Source of the DNA: Limanda limanda
Taxonomy: Eukaryota; Chordata; Actinopteri; Pleuronectiformes; Pleuronectidae
Assembly (NCBI RefSeq): GCF_963576545.1
Contig: NW_026870595.1
Coordinates: 1 to 64,000, forward strand
DNA length: 64,000 nucleotides
Reading direction: 5' to 3'
Part shown: positions 24,401 to 38,196 of the stretch, piece by piece
Layout of the letters: each line of letters begins with the position of its first letter
Position numbering within the stretch: the first letter of the stretch is position 1
Position numbers and translations under genes: made by a program
Notes under the pieces: model-generated
Seen by the model: only the letters and a program-made list of their open reading frames with translations
The model's database searches: none
What the model was told of the DNA's origin: nothing

Positions 24401-25512
24401 TTTGGAAGAAAAGGTTAAATTCTTGAATTTTTCATCACACATCATCCCAAATGTCACTTAACAGCTGGAAACGGGGAGCTAAGCCTTTTTGGAACCATTG
24501 ATTAAGATTTCTGTCTTTTTCATCACATGTCAGCCCAAGTGTCAGAAAAGCGCTGGAAACAGGGAGATAAGCCTTTTTTGGAAGAAATGGTTAAATTCTT
24601 GAATTTTTCATCACACATCATCCCAAATGTCACTAAACAGCTGGAAACGGCGAGATAAGCCTTTTTTGGAAGCATTGATTAAGATTTCTGACTTTTTCAT
24701 CACATGTCAGCCCAAGTGTCAGAAAAGCGCTGGAAACAGGGAGATCTGCCTTTTTTTGGAAGAAAAGGTTAAATTCTTGAATTTTTCATCACACATCATC
24801 CCAAATGTCACTAAACAGCTGGAAACGGGGAGATAAGCCTTTTTTGGAAGCATTGATTAAGATTTCTGACTTTTTCATCACATGTCAGCCCAAGTGTCAG
24901 AAAAGCGCTGGAAACAGGGAGATAAGCCTTTTTTGGAAGAAATGGTTAAATTCTTGAATTTGTCATCACACATCATCCCAAATGTCACTAAACAGCTGGA
25001 AACGGGGAGATAAGCCGTTTTTGGAAGCAATGGTTAACATTTTGACTTTTTCATCACATATCAGCTCCAGTGTCAGAAAAGCGCTGGAAACAGGGAGATC
25101 TGCCTTTTTTTGGAAGAAAAGGTTAAATTCTTGAATTTTTCATCACACATCATCCCAAATGTCACTAAACAGCTGGAAACGGGGAGATAAGCCTTTTTTG
25201 GAAGCATTGATTAAGATTTCTGACTTTTTCATCACATGTCAGCCCAAGTGTCAGAAAAGCGCTAGAAACAGGGAGATCTGCCTTTTTTTGGAAGAAAAGG
25301 TTAAATTCTTGAATTTTTCATCACACATCATCCCAAATGTCACTAAACAGCTGGAAATGGGGAGCTAAGCCTTTTTTGGAACCATTGATTAAGATTTTGA
25401 CTTTTTCATCACATATCAGCTCCAGTGTCAGAAAAGCGCTGGAAACAGGGAGATAAGCCTTTTTTGGAAGAAATGGTTAAATTCTTGAATTTTTCATCAC
25501 ACATCATCCCAA
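18418..25512 (+). repeat. Core higher-order unit, 7095 bp, 40 monomers
   Basis: The first 29-30 monomers copy the preceding unit and the remainder adds a second AGAAAAATGCTGG monomer at about 23.13 kb. The following block repeats its start with a constant 7095 bp shift (18596 to 25691, 18774 to 25869, 19306 to 26401, 19661 to 26756). Its later part is copied at a different shift of 5587-5590 bp (22144 to 27731, 23385 to 28974, 24095 to 29684). It is therefore a composite of two partially overlapping units. Confidence 0.8.
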
Positions 25513-28500
25513 ATGTCACTAAACAGCTGGAAACGGGGAGATAAGCCTTTTTTGGAAGCAATGGGTTAACATTTTGACTTTTTCATCACATATCAGCTCC
25601 AGTGTCAGAAAAGCGCTGGAAACAGGGAGATCTGCCTTTTTTTGGAAGAAAAGGTTAAATTCTTGAATTTTTCATCACACATCATCCCAAATGTCACTAA
25701 ACAGCTGGAAACGGGGAGATAAGCCTTTTTTGGAACCATTGATTAAGATTTCTGACTTTTTCATCACATGTCAGCCCAAGTGTCAGAAAAGCGCTGGAAA
25801 CAGGGAGATCTGCCTTTTTTTGGAAGAAAAGGTTAAATTCTTGAATTTTTCATCACACATCATCCCAAATGTCACTAAACAGCTGGAAACGGGGAGCTAA
25901 GCCTTTTTTGGAACCATTGATTAAGATTTCTGACTTTTTCATCACATGTCAGCCCAAGTGTCAGAAAAGCGCTGGAAACAGGGAGATAAGCCTTTTTTGG
26001 AAGAAATGGTTAAATTCTCTAATTTTTCATCACACATCATCCCAAATGTCACTAAACAGCTGGAAACGGGGATATAAGCCTTTTTTGGAAGCATTGATTA
26101 AGATTTCTGACTTTTTCATCACATGTCAGCCCAAGTGTCAGAAAAGCGCTGGAAACAGGGAGATAAGCCTTTTTTGGAAGAAATGGTTAAATTCTTGAAT
26201 TTGTCATCACACATCATCCCAAATGTCACTAAACAGCTGGAAACGGGGAGATAAGCCTTTTTTGGAAGCATTGATTAAGATTTCTGACTTTTTCATCACA
26301 TGTCAGCCCAAGTGTCAGAAAAGCGCTGGAAACAGGGAGATCTGCCTTTTTTTGGAAGAAAAGGTTAAATTCTTGAATTTTTCATCACACATAATCCCAA
26401 ATGTCACTAAACAGCTGGAAACGGGGAGATAAGCCTTTTTTGGAAGCATTGATTAAGATTTCTGACTTTTTCATCACATGTCAGCCCAAGTGTCAGAAAA
26501 ATGCTGGAAACAGGGAGATCTGCCTTTTTTTGGAAGAAAAGGTTAAATTCTTGAATTTGTCATCACACATCATCCCAAATGTCACTGAACAGCTGGAAAC
26601 GGGGAGATAAGCCTTTTTTGGAAGCAATGGTTAACATTTTGACTTTTTCATCACATATCAGCTCCAGTGTCAGAAAAGCGCTGGAAACAGGGAGATCTGC
26701 CTTTTTTTGGAAGAAAAGGTTAAATTCTTGAATTTTTCATCACACATCATCCCAAATGTCACTAAACAGCTGGAAACGGGGAGATAAGCCTTTTTTGGAA
26801 CCATTGATTAAGATTTCTGACTTTTTCATCACATGTCAGCCCAAGTGTCAGAAAAGCGCTGGAAACAGGGAGATAAGCCTTTTTTGGAAGAAATGGTTAA
26901 ATTCTCGAATTTTTCATCACACATCATCCCAAATGTCACTAAACAGCTGGAAACGGGGAGATAAGCCTTTTTTGGAAGCATTGATTAAGATTTCTGACTT
27001 TTTCATCACATGTCAGCCCAATTGTCAGAAAAGCGCTGGAAACAGGGAGATAAGCCTTTTTTGGAAGCATTGATTAAGATTTCTGACTTTTTCATCACAT
27101 GTCAGCCCAAGTGTCAGAAAAGCGCTGGAAACAGGGAGATCTGCCTTTTTTTGGAAGAAAAGGTTAAATTCTTGAATTTTTCATCACACATCATCCCAAA
27201 TGTCACTAAACAGCTGGAAACGGGGAGCTAAGCCTTTTTTGGAACCATTGATTAAGATTTCTGACTTTTTCATCACATGTCAGCCCAAGTGTCAGAAAAG
27301 CGCTGGAAACAGGGAGATAAGCCTTTTTTGGAAGAAATGGTTAAATTCTTGAATTTTTCATCACACATCATCCCAAATGTCACTAAACAGCTGGAAACGG
27401 GGAGATAAGCCTTTTTTGGAAGCATTGATTAAGATTTCTGACTTTTTCATCACATGTCAGCCCAAGTGTCAGAAAAGCGCTGGAAACAGGGAGATCTGCC
27501 TTTTTTTGGAAGAAAAGGTTAAATTCTTGAATTTTTCATCACACATCATCCCAAATGTCACTAAACAGCTGGAAACGGGGAGATAAGTCTTTTTTGGAAC
27601 CATTGATTGACATTTTGACTTTTTCATCACATATCAGCTCCAGTGTCAGAAAAGCGCTGGAAACAGGGAGATAAGCCTTTTTTGGAAGAAATGGTTAAAT
27701 TCTTGAATTTTTCATCACACATCATCCCAAATGTCACTAAACAGCTGGAAATGGGGATATAAGCCTTTTTTGGAAGCATTGATTAAGATTTCTGACTTTT
27801 TCATCACATGTCAGCCCAAGTGTCAGAAAAGCGCTGGAAACAGGGAGATCTGCCTTTTTTTGGAAGAAAAGGTTAAATTCTTGAATTTTTCATCACACAT
27901 CATCCCAAATGTCACTTAACAGCTGGAAACGGGGAGCTAAGCCTTTTTTGGAACCATTGATTAAGATTTCTGTCTTTTTCATCACATGTCAGCCCAAGTG
28001 TCAGAAAAGCGCTGGAAACAGGGAGATAAGCCTTTTTTGGAAGAAATGGTTAAATTCTTGAATTTTTCATCACACATCATCCCAAATGTTACTAAACAGC
28101 TGGAAACGGGGAGATAAGCCTTTTTTGGAAGCATTGATTAAGATTTCTGACTTTTTCATCACATGTCAGCCCAAGTGTCAGAAAAGCGCTGGAAACAGGG
28201 AGATAAGCCTTTTTTGGAAGAAATGGTTAAATTCTCTAATTTTTCATCACACATCATCCCAAATGTCACTAAACAGCTGGAAACGGGGATATATGCCTTT
28301 TTTGGAAGCATTGATTAAGATTTCTGACTTTTTCATCACATGTCAGCCCAAGTGTCAGAAAAGCGCTGGAAACAGGGAGATAAGCCTTTTTTGGAAGAAA
28401 TGGTTAAATTCTTGAATTTGTCATCACACATCATCCCAAATGTCACTAAACAGCTGGAAACGGGGAGATAAGCCTTTTTTGGAAGCATTGATTAAGATTT

Positions 28501-30748
28501 CTGACTTTTTCATCACATGTCAGCCCAAGTGTCAGAAAAGCGCTGGAAACAGGGAGATCTGCCTTTTTTTGGAAGAAAAGGTTAAATTCTTGAATTTTTC
28601 ATCACACATCATCCCAAATGTCACTAAACAGCTGGAAACGGGGAGATAAGCCTTTTTTGGAAGCATTGATTAAGATTTCTGACTTTTTCATCACATGTCA
28701 GCCCAAGTGTCAGAAAAATGCTGGAAACAGGGAGATCTGCCTTTTTTCGGAAGAAAAGGTTAAATTCTTGAATTTGTCATCACACATCATCCCAAATGTC
28801 ACTAAACAGCTGGAAACGGGGAGATAAGCCTTTTTTGGAAGCAATGGTTAACAATTTTGACTTTTTCATCACATATCAGCTCCAGTGTCAGAAAAGCGCT
28901 GGAAACAGGGAGATCTGCCTTTTTTTGGAAGAAAAGGTTAAATTCTTGAATTTTTCATCACACATCATCCCAAATGTCACTAAACAGCTGGAAACGGGGA
29001 GATAAGCCTTTTTTGGAACCATTGATTAAGATTTCTGACTTTTTCATCACATGTCAGCCCAAGTGTCAGAAAAGCGCTGGAAACAGGGAGATAAGCCTTT
29101 TTTGGAAGAAATGGTTAAATTCTCGAATTTTTCATCACACATCATCCCAAATGTCACTAAACAGCTGGAAACGGGGAGATAAGCCTTTTTTGGAAGCATT
29201 GATTAAGATTTCTGACTTTTTCATCACATGTCAGCCCAATTGTCAGAAAAGCGCTGGAAACAGGGAGATAAGCCTTTTTTGGAAGAAATGGTTAAATTCT
29301 TGAATTTTTCATCACACATCATCCCAAATGTCACTAAACAGCTGGAAACGGGGAGATAAGCCTTTTTTGGAAGCATTGATTAAGATTTCTGACTTTTTCA
29401 TCACATGTCAGCCCAAGTGTCAGAAAAGCGCTGGAAACAGGGAGATCTGCCTTTTTTTGGAAGAAAAGGTTAAATTCTTGAATTTTTCATCACACATCAT
29501 CCCAAATGTCACTAAACAGCTGGAAACGGGGAGCTAAGCCTTTTTTGGAACCATTGATTAAGATTTCTGACTTTTTCATCACATGTCAGCCCAAGTGTCA
29601 GAAAAGCGCTGGAAACAGGGAGATCTGCCTTTTTTTGGAAGAAAAGGTTAAATTCTTGAATTTTTCATCACACATCATCCCAAATGTCACTAAACAGCTG
29701 GAAACGGGGAGATAAGCCTTTTTTGGAAGCATTGATTAAGATTTCTGACTTTTTCATCACATGTCAGCCCAAGTGTCAGAAAAGCGCTGGAAACAGGGAG
29801 ATCTGCCTTTTTTTGGAAGAAAAGGTTAAATTCTTGAATTTTTCATCACACATCATCCCAAATGTCACTAAACAGCCGGAAACGGGGAGCTAAGCCTTTT
29901 TTGGAACCATTGATTAAGATTTCTGACTTTTTCATCACATGTCAGCCCAAGTGTCAGAAAAGCGCTGGAAACAGGGAGATCTGCCTTTTTTTGGAAGAAA
30001 AGGTTAAATTCTTGAATTTTTCATCACACATCATCCCAAATGTCACTTAACAGCTGGAAACGGGGAGCTAAGCCTTTTTTGGAACCATTGATTAAGATTT
30101 CTGTCTTTTTCATCACATGTCAGCCCAAGTGTCAGAAAAGCGCTGGAAACAGGGAGATAAGCCTTTTTTGGAAGAAAAGGTTAAATTCTTGAATTTTTCA
30201 TCACACATCATCCCAAATGTCACTAAACAGCTGGAAACGGCGAGATAAGCCTTTTTTGGAAGCATTGATTAAGATTTCTGACTTTTTCATCACATGTCAG
30301 CCCAAGTGTCAGAAAAGCGCTGGAAACAGGGAGATCTGCCTTTTTTTGGAAGAAAAGGTTAAATTCTTGAATTTTTCATCACACATCATCCCAAATGTCA
30401 CTAAACAGCTGGAAACGGGGAGATAAGCCTTTTTTGGAAGCATTGATTAAGATTTCTGACTTTTTTATCACATGTCAGCCCAAGTGTCAGAAAAGCGCTG
30501 GAAACAGGGAGATAAGCCTTTTTTGGAAGAAATGGTTAAATTCTTGAATTTGTCATCACACATCATCCCAAATGTCACTAAACAGCTGGAAACGGGGAGA
30601 TAAGCCGTTTTTGGAAGCAATGGTTAACATTTTGACTTTTTCATCACATATCAGCTCCAGTGTCAGAAAAGCGCTGGAAACAGGGAGATCTGCCTTTTTT
30701 TGGAAGAAAAGGTTAAATTCTTGAATTTTTCATCACACATCATCCCAA
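25513..30748 (+). repeat. Core higher-order block, 5236 bp, 29.5 monomers (half-unit lost)
   Basis: This block begins as a 7095 bp-shifted copy of the previous unit and from 27.7 kb follows the 22-25 kb segment at a 5587-5590 bp shift. The change coincides with the loss of one 88 bp half-unit at about 27.05 kb, which leaves a non-integer number of monomers. It contains both HOR lineages, with ACATAATCCC plus ACTGAACAGC near 26.4-26.6 kb and the untagged version near 28.6 kb. The A3 monomer near 28.85 kb has AACAATTTTGAC with an extra A. Confidence 0.8.
27043..27067 (+). repeat. Half-register fusion, 88 bp deletion
   Basis: A B half that begins GCGCTGGAAACAGGGAG continues after AGATAAGCC, six T and GGAAG directly into the A-type CATTGATTAAG. 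Distances confirm the loss. The interval between equivalent landmarks is 444 bp here (26756 to 27200) but 532 bp in the sister unit (32522 to 33054), a difference of 88 bp. The crossover lies in the ~20 bp stretch where B2 and A are identical, so it is an unequal exchange between the two halves of the dimer. Confidence 0.88.
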
Positions 30749-33700
30749 ATGTCACTAAACAGCTGGAAACGGGGAGATAAGCCTTTTTTGGAAGCATCGA
30801 TTAAGATTTCTGACTTTTTCATCACATGTCAGCTCAAGTGTCAGAAAAGCGCTGGAAACAGGGAGATCTGCCTTTTTTTGGAAGAAAAGGTTAAATTCTT
30901 GAATTTTTCATCACACATCATCCCAAATGTCACTAAACAGCTGGAAACGGGGAGATAAGCCTTTTTTGGAAGCATTGATTAAGATTTCTGACTTTTTCAT
31001 CACATGTCAGCCCAAGTGTCAGAAAAGCGCTGGAAACAGGGAGATCTGCCTTTTTTTGGAAGAAAAGGTTAAATTCTTGAATTTTTCATCACACATCATC
31101 CCAAATGTCACTAAACAGCTGGAAACGGGGAGCTAAGCCTTTTTTGGAACCATTGATTAAGATTTTGACTTTTTCATCACATATCAGCTCCAGTGTCAGA
31201 AAAGCGCTGGAAACAGGGAGATAAGCCTTTTTTGGAAGAAATGGTTAAATTCTTGAATTTTTCATCACACATCATCCCAAATGTCACTAAACAGCTGGAA
31301 ACGGGGAGATAAGCCTTTTTTGGAAGCAATGGTTAACATTTTGACTTTTTCATCACATATCAGCTCCAGTGTCAGAAAAGCGCTGGAAACAGGGAGATCT
31401 GCCTTTTTTTGGAAGAAAAGGTTAAATTCTTGAATTTTTCATCACACATCATCCCAAATGTCACTAAACAGCTGGAAACGGGGAGATAAGCCTTTTTTGG
31501 AACCATTGATTAAGATTTCTGACTTTTTCATAACATGTCAGCCCAAGTGTCAGAAAAGCGCTGGAAACAGGGAGATAAGCCTTTTTTGGAAGAAATGGTT
31601 AAATTCTCGAATTTTTCATCACACATCATCCCAAATGTCACTAAACAGCTGGAAACGGGGAGCTAAGCCTATTTTGGAACCATTGATTAAGATTTCTGAC
31701 TTTTTCATCACATGTCAGCCCAAGTGTCAGAAAAGCGCTGGAAACAGGGAGATAAGCCTTTTTTGGAAGAAATGGTTAAATTCTCTAATTTTTCATCACA
31801 CATCATCCCAAATGTCACTAAACAGCTGGAAACGGGGATATAAGCCTTTTTTGGAAGCATTGATTAAGATTTCTGACTTTTTCATCACATGTCAGCCCAA
31901 GTGTCAGAAAAGCGCTGGAAACAGGGAGATAAGCCTTTTTTGGAAGAAATGGTTAAATTCTTGAATTTGTCATCACACATCATCCCAAATGTCACTAAAC
32001 AGCTGGAAACGGGGAGATAAGCCTTTTTTGGAAGCATTGATTAAGATTTCTGACTTTTTCATCACATGTCAGCCCAAGTGTCAGAAAAGCGCTGGAAACA
32101 GGGAGATCTGCCTTTTTTTGGAAGAAAAGGTTAAATTCTTGAATTTTTCATCACACATCATCCCAAATGTCACTAAACAGCTGGAAACGGGGAGATAAGC
32201 CTTTTTTGGAAGCATTGATTAAGATTTCTGACTTTTTCATCACATGTCAGCCCAAGTGTCAGAAAAATGCTGGAAACAGGGAGATCTGCCTTTTTTTGGA
32301 AGAAAAGGTTAAATTCTTGAATTTGTCATCACACATCATCCCAAATGTCACTAAACAGCTGGAAACGGGGAGATAAGCCTTTTTTGGAAGCAATGGTTAA
32401 CATTTTGACTTTTTCATCACATATCAGCTCCAGTGTCAGAAAAGCGCTGGAAACAGGGAGATCTGCCTTTTTTTGGAAGAAAAGGTTAAATTCTTGAATT
32501 TTTCATCACACATCATCCCAAATGTCACTAAACAGCTGGAAACGGGGAGATAAGCCTTTTTTGGAACCATTGATTAAGATTTCTGACTTTTTCATCACAT
32601 GTCAGCCCAAGTGTCAGAAAAGCGCTGGAAACAGGGAGATAAGCCTTTTTTGGAAGAAATGGTTAAATTCTCGAATTTTTCATCACACATCATCCCAAAT
32701 GTCACTAAACAGCTGGAAACGGGGAGATAAGCCTTTTTTGGAAGCATTGATTAAGATTTCTGACTTTTTCATCACATGTCAGCCCAATTGTCAGAAAAGC
32801 GCTGGAAACAGGGAGATAAGCCTTTTTTGGAAGAAATGGTTAAATTCTTGAATTTTTCATCACACATCATCCCAAATGTCACTAAACAGCTGGAAACGGG
32901 GAGATAAGCCTTTTTTGGAAGCATTGATTAAGATTTCTGACTTTTTCATCACATGTCAGCCCAAGTGTCAGAAAAGCGCTGGAAACAGGGAGATCTGCCT
33001 TTTTTTGGAAGAAAAGGTTAAATTCTTGAATTTTTCATCACACATCATCCCAAATGTCACTAAACAGCTGGAAACGGGGAGCTAAGCCTTTTTTGGAACC
33101 ATTGATTAAGATTTCTGACTTTTTCATCACATGTCAGCCCAAGTGTCAGAAAAGCGCTGGAAACAGGGAGATCGACCTTTTTTTGGAAGAAAAGGTTAAA
33201 TTCTTGAATTTTTCATCACACATCATCCCAAATGTCACTAAACAGCTGGAAACGGGGAGATAAGCCTTTTTTGGAAGCATTGATTAAGATTTCTGACTTT
33301 TTCATCACATGTCAGCCCAAGTGTCAGAAAAGCGCTGGAAACAGGGAGATCTGCCTTTTTTTGGAAGAAAAGGTTAAATTCTTGAATTTTTCATCACACA
33401 TCATCCCAAATGTCACTAAACAGCTGGAAACGGGGAGCTAAGCCTTTTTTGGAACCATTGATTAAGATTTCTGACTTTTTCATCACATGTCAGCCCAAGT
33501 GTCAGAAAAGCGCTGGAAACAGGGAGATAAGCCTTTTTTGGAAGAAATGGTTAAATTCTTGAATTTTTCATCACACATCATCCCAAATGTCACTAAACAG
33601 CTGGAAACGGGGAGATAAGCCTTTTTTGGAAGCATTGATTAAGATTTCTGACTTTTTCATCACATGTCAGCCCAAGTGTCAGAAAAGCGCTGGAAACAGG

Positions 33701-34295
33701 GAGATCTGCCTTTTTTTGGAAGAAAAGGTTAAATTCTTGAATTTTTCATCACACATCATCCCAAATGTCACTAAACAGCTGGAAACGGGGAGATAAGCCT
33801 TTTTTGGAACCATTGATTGACATTTTGACTTTTTCATCACATATCAGCTCCAGTGTCAGAAAAGCGCTGGAAACAGGGAGATAAGCCTTTTTTGGAAGAA
33901 ATGGTTAAATTCTTGAATTTTTCATCACACATCATCCCAAATGTCACTAAACAGCTGGAAATTGGGATATAAGCCTTTTTTGGAAGCATTGATTAAGATT
34001 TCTGACTTTTTCATCACATGTCAGCCCAAGTGTCAGAAAAGCGCTGGAAACAGGGAGATCTGCCTTTTTTTGGAAGAAAAGGTTAAATTCTTGAATTTGT
34101 CATCACACATCATCCCAAATGTCACTAAACAGCTGGAAACGGGGAGATAAGCCGTTTTTGGAAGCAATGGTTAACATTTTGACTTTTTCATCACATATCA
34201 GCTCCAGTGTCAGAAAAGCGCTGGAAACAGGGAGATCTGCCTTTTTTTGGAAGAAAAGGTTAAATTCTTGAATTTTTCATCACACATCATCCCAA
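30749..34295 (+). repeat. 20-monomer higher-order repeat, 3547 bp, first copy
   Basis: Twenty monomers from the ATCGATT and AGCTCAAGTG monomer at 30749 recur immediately after at 34296. Matching landmarks at 30927, 31458, 31989, 32167, 32522, 32876, 33054, 33232 and 33587 all shift by exactly 3547 bp. The copies share private variants: CATAACATGTC (31529 and 35076), AAGCCTATTTTGG (~31668 and ~35215) and AGATCGACC (33171 and 36717). These rare shared changes indicate a recent tandem duplication. The last monomers differ between copies. Confidence 0.9.
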
Positions 34296-37200
34296 ATGTC
34301 ACTAAACAGCTGGAAACGGGGAGATAAGCCTTTTTTGGAAGCATCGATTAAGATTTCTGACTTTTTCATCACATGTCAGCTCAAGTGTCAGAAAAGCGCT
34401 GGAAACAGGGAGATCTGCCTTTTTTTGGAAGAAAAGGTTAAATTCTTGAATTTTTCATCACACATCATCCCAAATGTCACTAAACAGCTGGAAACGGGGA
34501 GATAAGCCTTTTTTGGAAGCATTGATTAAGATTTCTGACTTTTTCATCACATGTCAGCCCAAGTGTCAGAAAAGCGCTGGAAACAGGGAGATCTGCCTTT
34601 TTTTGGAAGAAAAGGTTAAATTCTTGAATTTTTCATCACACATCATCCCAAATGTCACTAAACAGCTGGAAACGGGGAGCTAAGCCTTTTTTGGAACCAT
34701 TGATTAAGATTTTGACTTTTTCATCACATATCAGCTCCAGTGTCAGAAAAGCGCTGGAAACAGGGAGATAAGCCTTTTTTGGAAGAAATGGTTAAATTCT
34801 TGAATTTTTCATCACACATCATCCCAAATGTCACTAAACAGCTGGAAACGGGGAGATAAGCCTTTTTTGGAAGCAATGGTTAACATTTTGACTTTTTCAT
34901 CACATATCAGCTCCAGTGTCAGAAAAGCGCTGGAAACAGGGAGATCTGCCTTTTTTTGGAAGAAAAGGTTAAATTCTTGAATTTTTCATCACACATCATC
35001 CCAAATGTCACTAAACAGCTGGAAACGGGGAGATAAGCCTTTTTTGGAACCATTGATTAAGATTTCTGACTTTTTCATAACATGTCAGCCCAAGTGTCAG
35101 AAAAGCGCTGGAAACAGGGAGATAAGCCTTTTTTGGAAGAAATGGTTAAATTCTCGAATTTTTCATCACACATCATCCCAAATGTCACTAAACAGCTGGA
35201 AACGGGGAGCTAAGCCTATTTTGGAACCATTGATTAAGATTTCTGACTTTTTCATCACATGTCAGCCCAAGTGTCAGAAAAGCGCTGGAAACAGGGAGAT
35301 AAGCCTTTTTTGGAAGAAATGGTTAAATTCTCTAATTTTTCATCACACATCATCCCAAATGTCACTAAACAGCTGGAAACGGGGATAAAAGCCTTTTTTG
35401 GAAGCATTGATTAAGATTTCTGACTTTTTCATCACATGTCAGCCCAAGTGTCAGAAAAGCGCTGGAAACAGGGAGATAAGCCTTTTTTGGAAGAAATGGT
35501 TAAATTCTTGAATTTGTCATCACACATCATCCCAAATGTCACTAAACAGCTGGAAACGGGGAGATAAGCCTTTTTTGGAAGCATTGATTAAGATTTCTGA
35601 CTTTTTCATCACATGTCAGCCCAAGTGTCAGAAAAGCGCTGGAAACAGGGAGATCTGCCTTTTTTTGGAAGAAAAGGTTAAATTCTTGAATTTTTCATCA
35701 CACATCATCCCAAATGTCACTAAACAGCTGGAAACGGGGAGATAAGCCTTTTTTGGAAGCATTGATTAAGATTTCTGACTTTTTCATCACATGTCAGCCC
35801 AAGTGTCAGAAAAATGCTGGAAACAGGGAGATCTGCCTTTTTTTGGAAGAAAAGGTTAAATTCTTGAATTTGTCATCACACATCATCCCAAATGTCACTA
35901 AACAGCTGGAAACGGGGAGATAAGCCTTTTTTGGAAGCAATGGTTAACATTTTGACTTTTTCATCACATATCAGCTCCAGTGTCAGAAAAGCGCTGGAAA
36001 CAGGGAGATCTGCCTTTTTTTGGAAGAAAAGGTTAAATTCTTGAATTTTTCATCACACATCATCCCAAATGTCACTAAACAGCTGGAAACGGGGAGATAA
36101 GCCTTTTTTGGAACCATTGATTAAGATTTCTGACTTTTTCATCACATGTCAGCCCAAGTGTCAGAAAAGCGCTGGAAACAGGGAGATAAGCCTTTTTTGG
36201 AAGAAATGGTTAAATTCTCGAATTTTTCATCACACATCATCCCAAATGTCACTAAACAGCTGGAAACGGGGAGATAAGCCTTTTTTGGAAGCATTGATTA
36301 AGATTTCTGACTTTTTCATCACATGTCAGCCCAATTGTCAGAAAAGCGCTGGAAACAGGGAGATAAGCCTTTTTTGGAAGAAATGGTTAAATTCTTGAAT
36401 TTTTCATCACACATCATCCCAAATGTCACTAAACAGCTGGAAACGGGGAGATAAGCCTTTTTTGGAAGCATTGATTAAGATTTCTGACTTTTTCATCACA
36501 TGTCAGCCCAAGTGTCAGAAAAGCGCTGGAAACAGGGAGATCTGCCTTTTTTTGGAAGAAAAGGTTAAATTCTTGAATTTTTCATCACACATCATCCCAA
36601 ATGTCACTAAACAGCTGGAAACGGGGAGCTAAGCCTTTTTTGGAACCATTGATTAAGATTTCTGACTTTTTCATCACATGTCAGCCCAAGTGTCAGAAAA
36701 GCGCTGGAAACAGGGAGATCGACCTTTTTTTGGAAGAAAAGGTTAAATTCTTGAATTTTTCATCACACATCATCCCAAATGTCACTAAACAGCTGGAAAC
36801 GGGGAGATAAGCCTTTTTTGGAAGCATTGATTAAGATTTCTGACTTTTTCATCACATGTCAGCCCAAGTGTCAGAAAAGCGCTGGAAACAGGGAGATCTG
36901 CCTTTTTTTGGAAGAAAAGGTTAAATTCTTGAATTTTTCATCACACATCATCCCAAATGTCACTAAACAGCTGGAAACGGGGAGCTAAGCCTTTTTTGGA
37001 ACCATTGATTAAGATTTCTGACTTTTTCATCACATGTCAGCCCAAGTGTCAGAAAAGCGCTGGAAACAGGGAGATAAGCCTTTTTTGGAAGAAATGGTTA
37101 AATTCTTGAATTTTTCATCACACATCATCCCAAATGTCACTAAACAGCTGGAAACGGGGAGATAAGCCTTTTTTGGAAGCATTGATTAAGATTTCTGACT

Positions 37201-38196
37201 TTTTCATCACATGTCAGCCCAAGTGTCAGAAAAGCGCTGGAAACAGGGAGATCTGCCTTTTTTTGGAAGAAAAGGTTAAATTCTTGAATTTTTCATCACA
37301 CATCATCCCAAATGTCACTAAACAGCTGGAAACGGGGAGATAAGCCTTTTTTGGAACCATTGATTGACATTTTGACTTTTTCATCACATATCAGCTCCAG
37401 TGTCAGAAAAGCGCTGGAAACAGGGAGATAAGCCTTTTTTGGAAGAAATGGTTAAATTCTTGAATTTTTCATCACACATCATCCCAAATGTCACTAAACA
37501 GCTGGAAACGGGGAGAAAAGCCTTTTTTGGAAGCATTGATTAAGATTTCTGACTTTTTCATCACATGTCAGCCCAAGTGTCAGAAAAGCGCTGGAAACAG
37601 GGAGATCTGCCTTTTTTTGGAAGAAAAGGTTAAATTCTTGAATTTTTCATCACACATCATCCCAAATGTCACTAAACAGCTGGAAACGGGGAGCTAAGCC
37701 TTTTTTGGAACCATTGATTAAGATTTCTGACTTTTTCATCACATGTCAGCCCAAGTGTCAGAAAAGCGCTGGAAACAGGGAGATAAGCCTTTTTTGGAAG
37801 AAATGGTTAAATTCTCGAATTTTTCATCACACATCATCCCAAATGTCACTAAACAGCTGGAAACGGGGATATAAGCCTTTTTTGGAAGCATTGATTAAGA
37901 TTTCTGACTTTTTCATCACATGTCAGCCCAAGTGTCAGAAAAGCGCTGGAAACAGGGAGATAAGCCTTTTTTGGAAGAAATGGTTAAATTCTTGAATTTG
38001 TCATCACACATCATCCCAAATGTCACTAAACAGCTGGAAACGGGGAAATAAGCCGTTTTTGGAAGCAATGGTTAACATTTTGACTTTTTCATCACATATC
38101 AGCTCCAGTGTCAGAAAAGCGCTGGAAACAGGGAGATCTGCCTTTTTTTGGAAGAAAAGGTTAAATTCTTGAATTTTTCATCACACATCATCCCAA
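34296..38196 (+). repeat. 20-monomer higher-order repeat, second copy plus two monomers, 3901 bp
   Basis: The first ~3.2 kb is the tandem copy of 30749-34295. The copy then ends differently: GGGGAGAAAAGCC at about 37.51 kb replaces the AATTGGGATATAAGCC form seen at 33.96 kb, and two further monomers (A2-B2 with TCTCGAAT, then GATATAAGCC) precede the next ATCGATT and AGCTCAAGTG monomer at 38197. One monomer has GGGGATAAAAGCC near 35385 where the sister copy has GGGGATATAAGCC. Confidence 0.85.
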
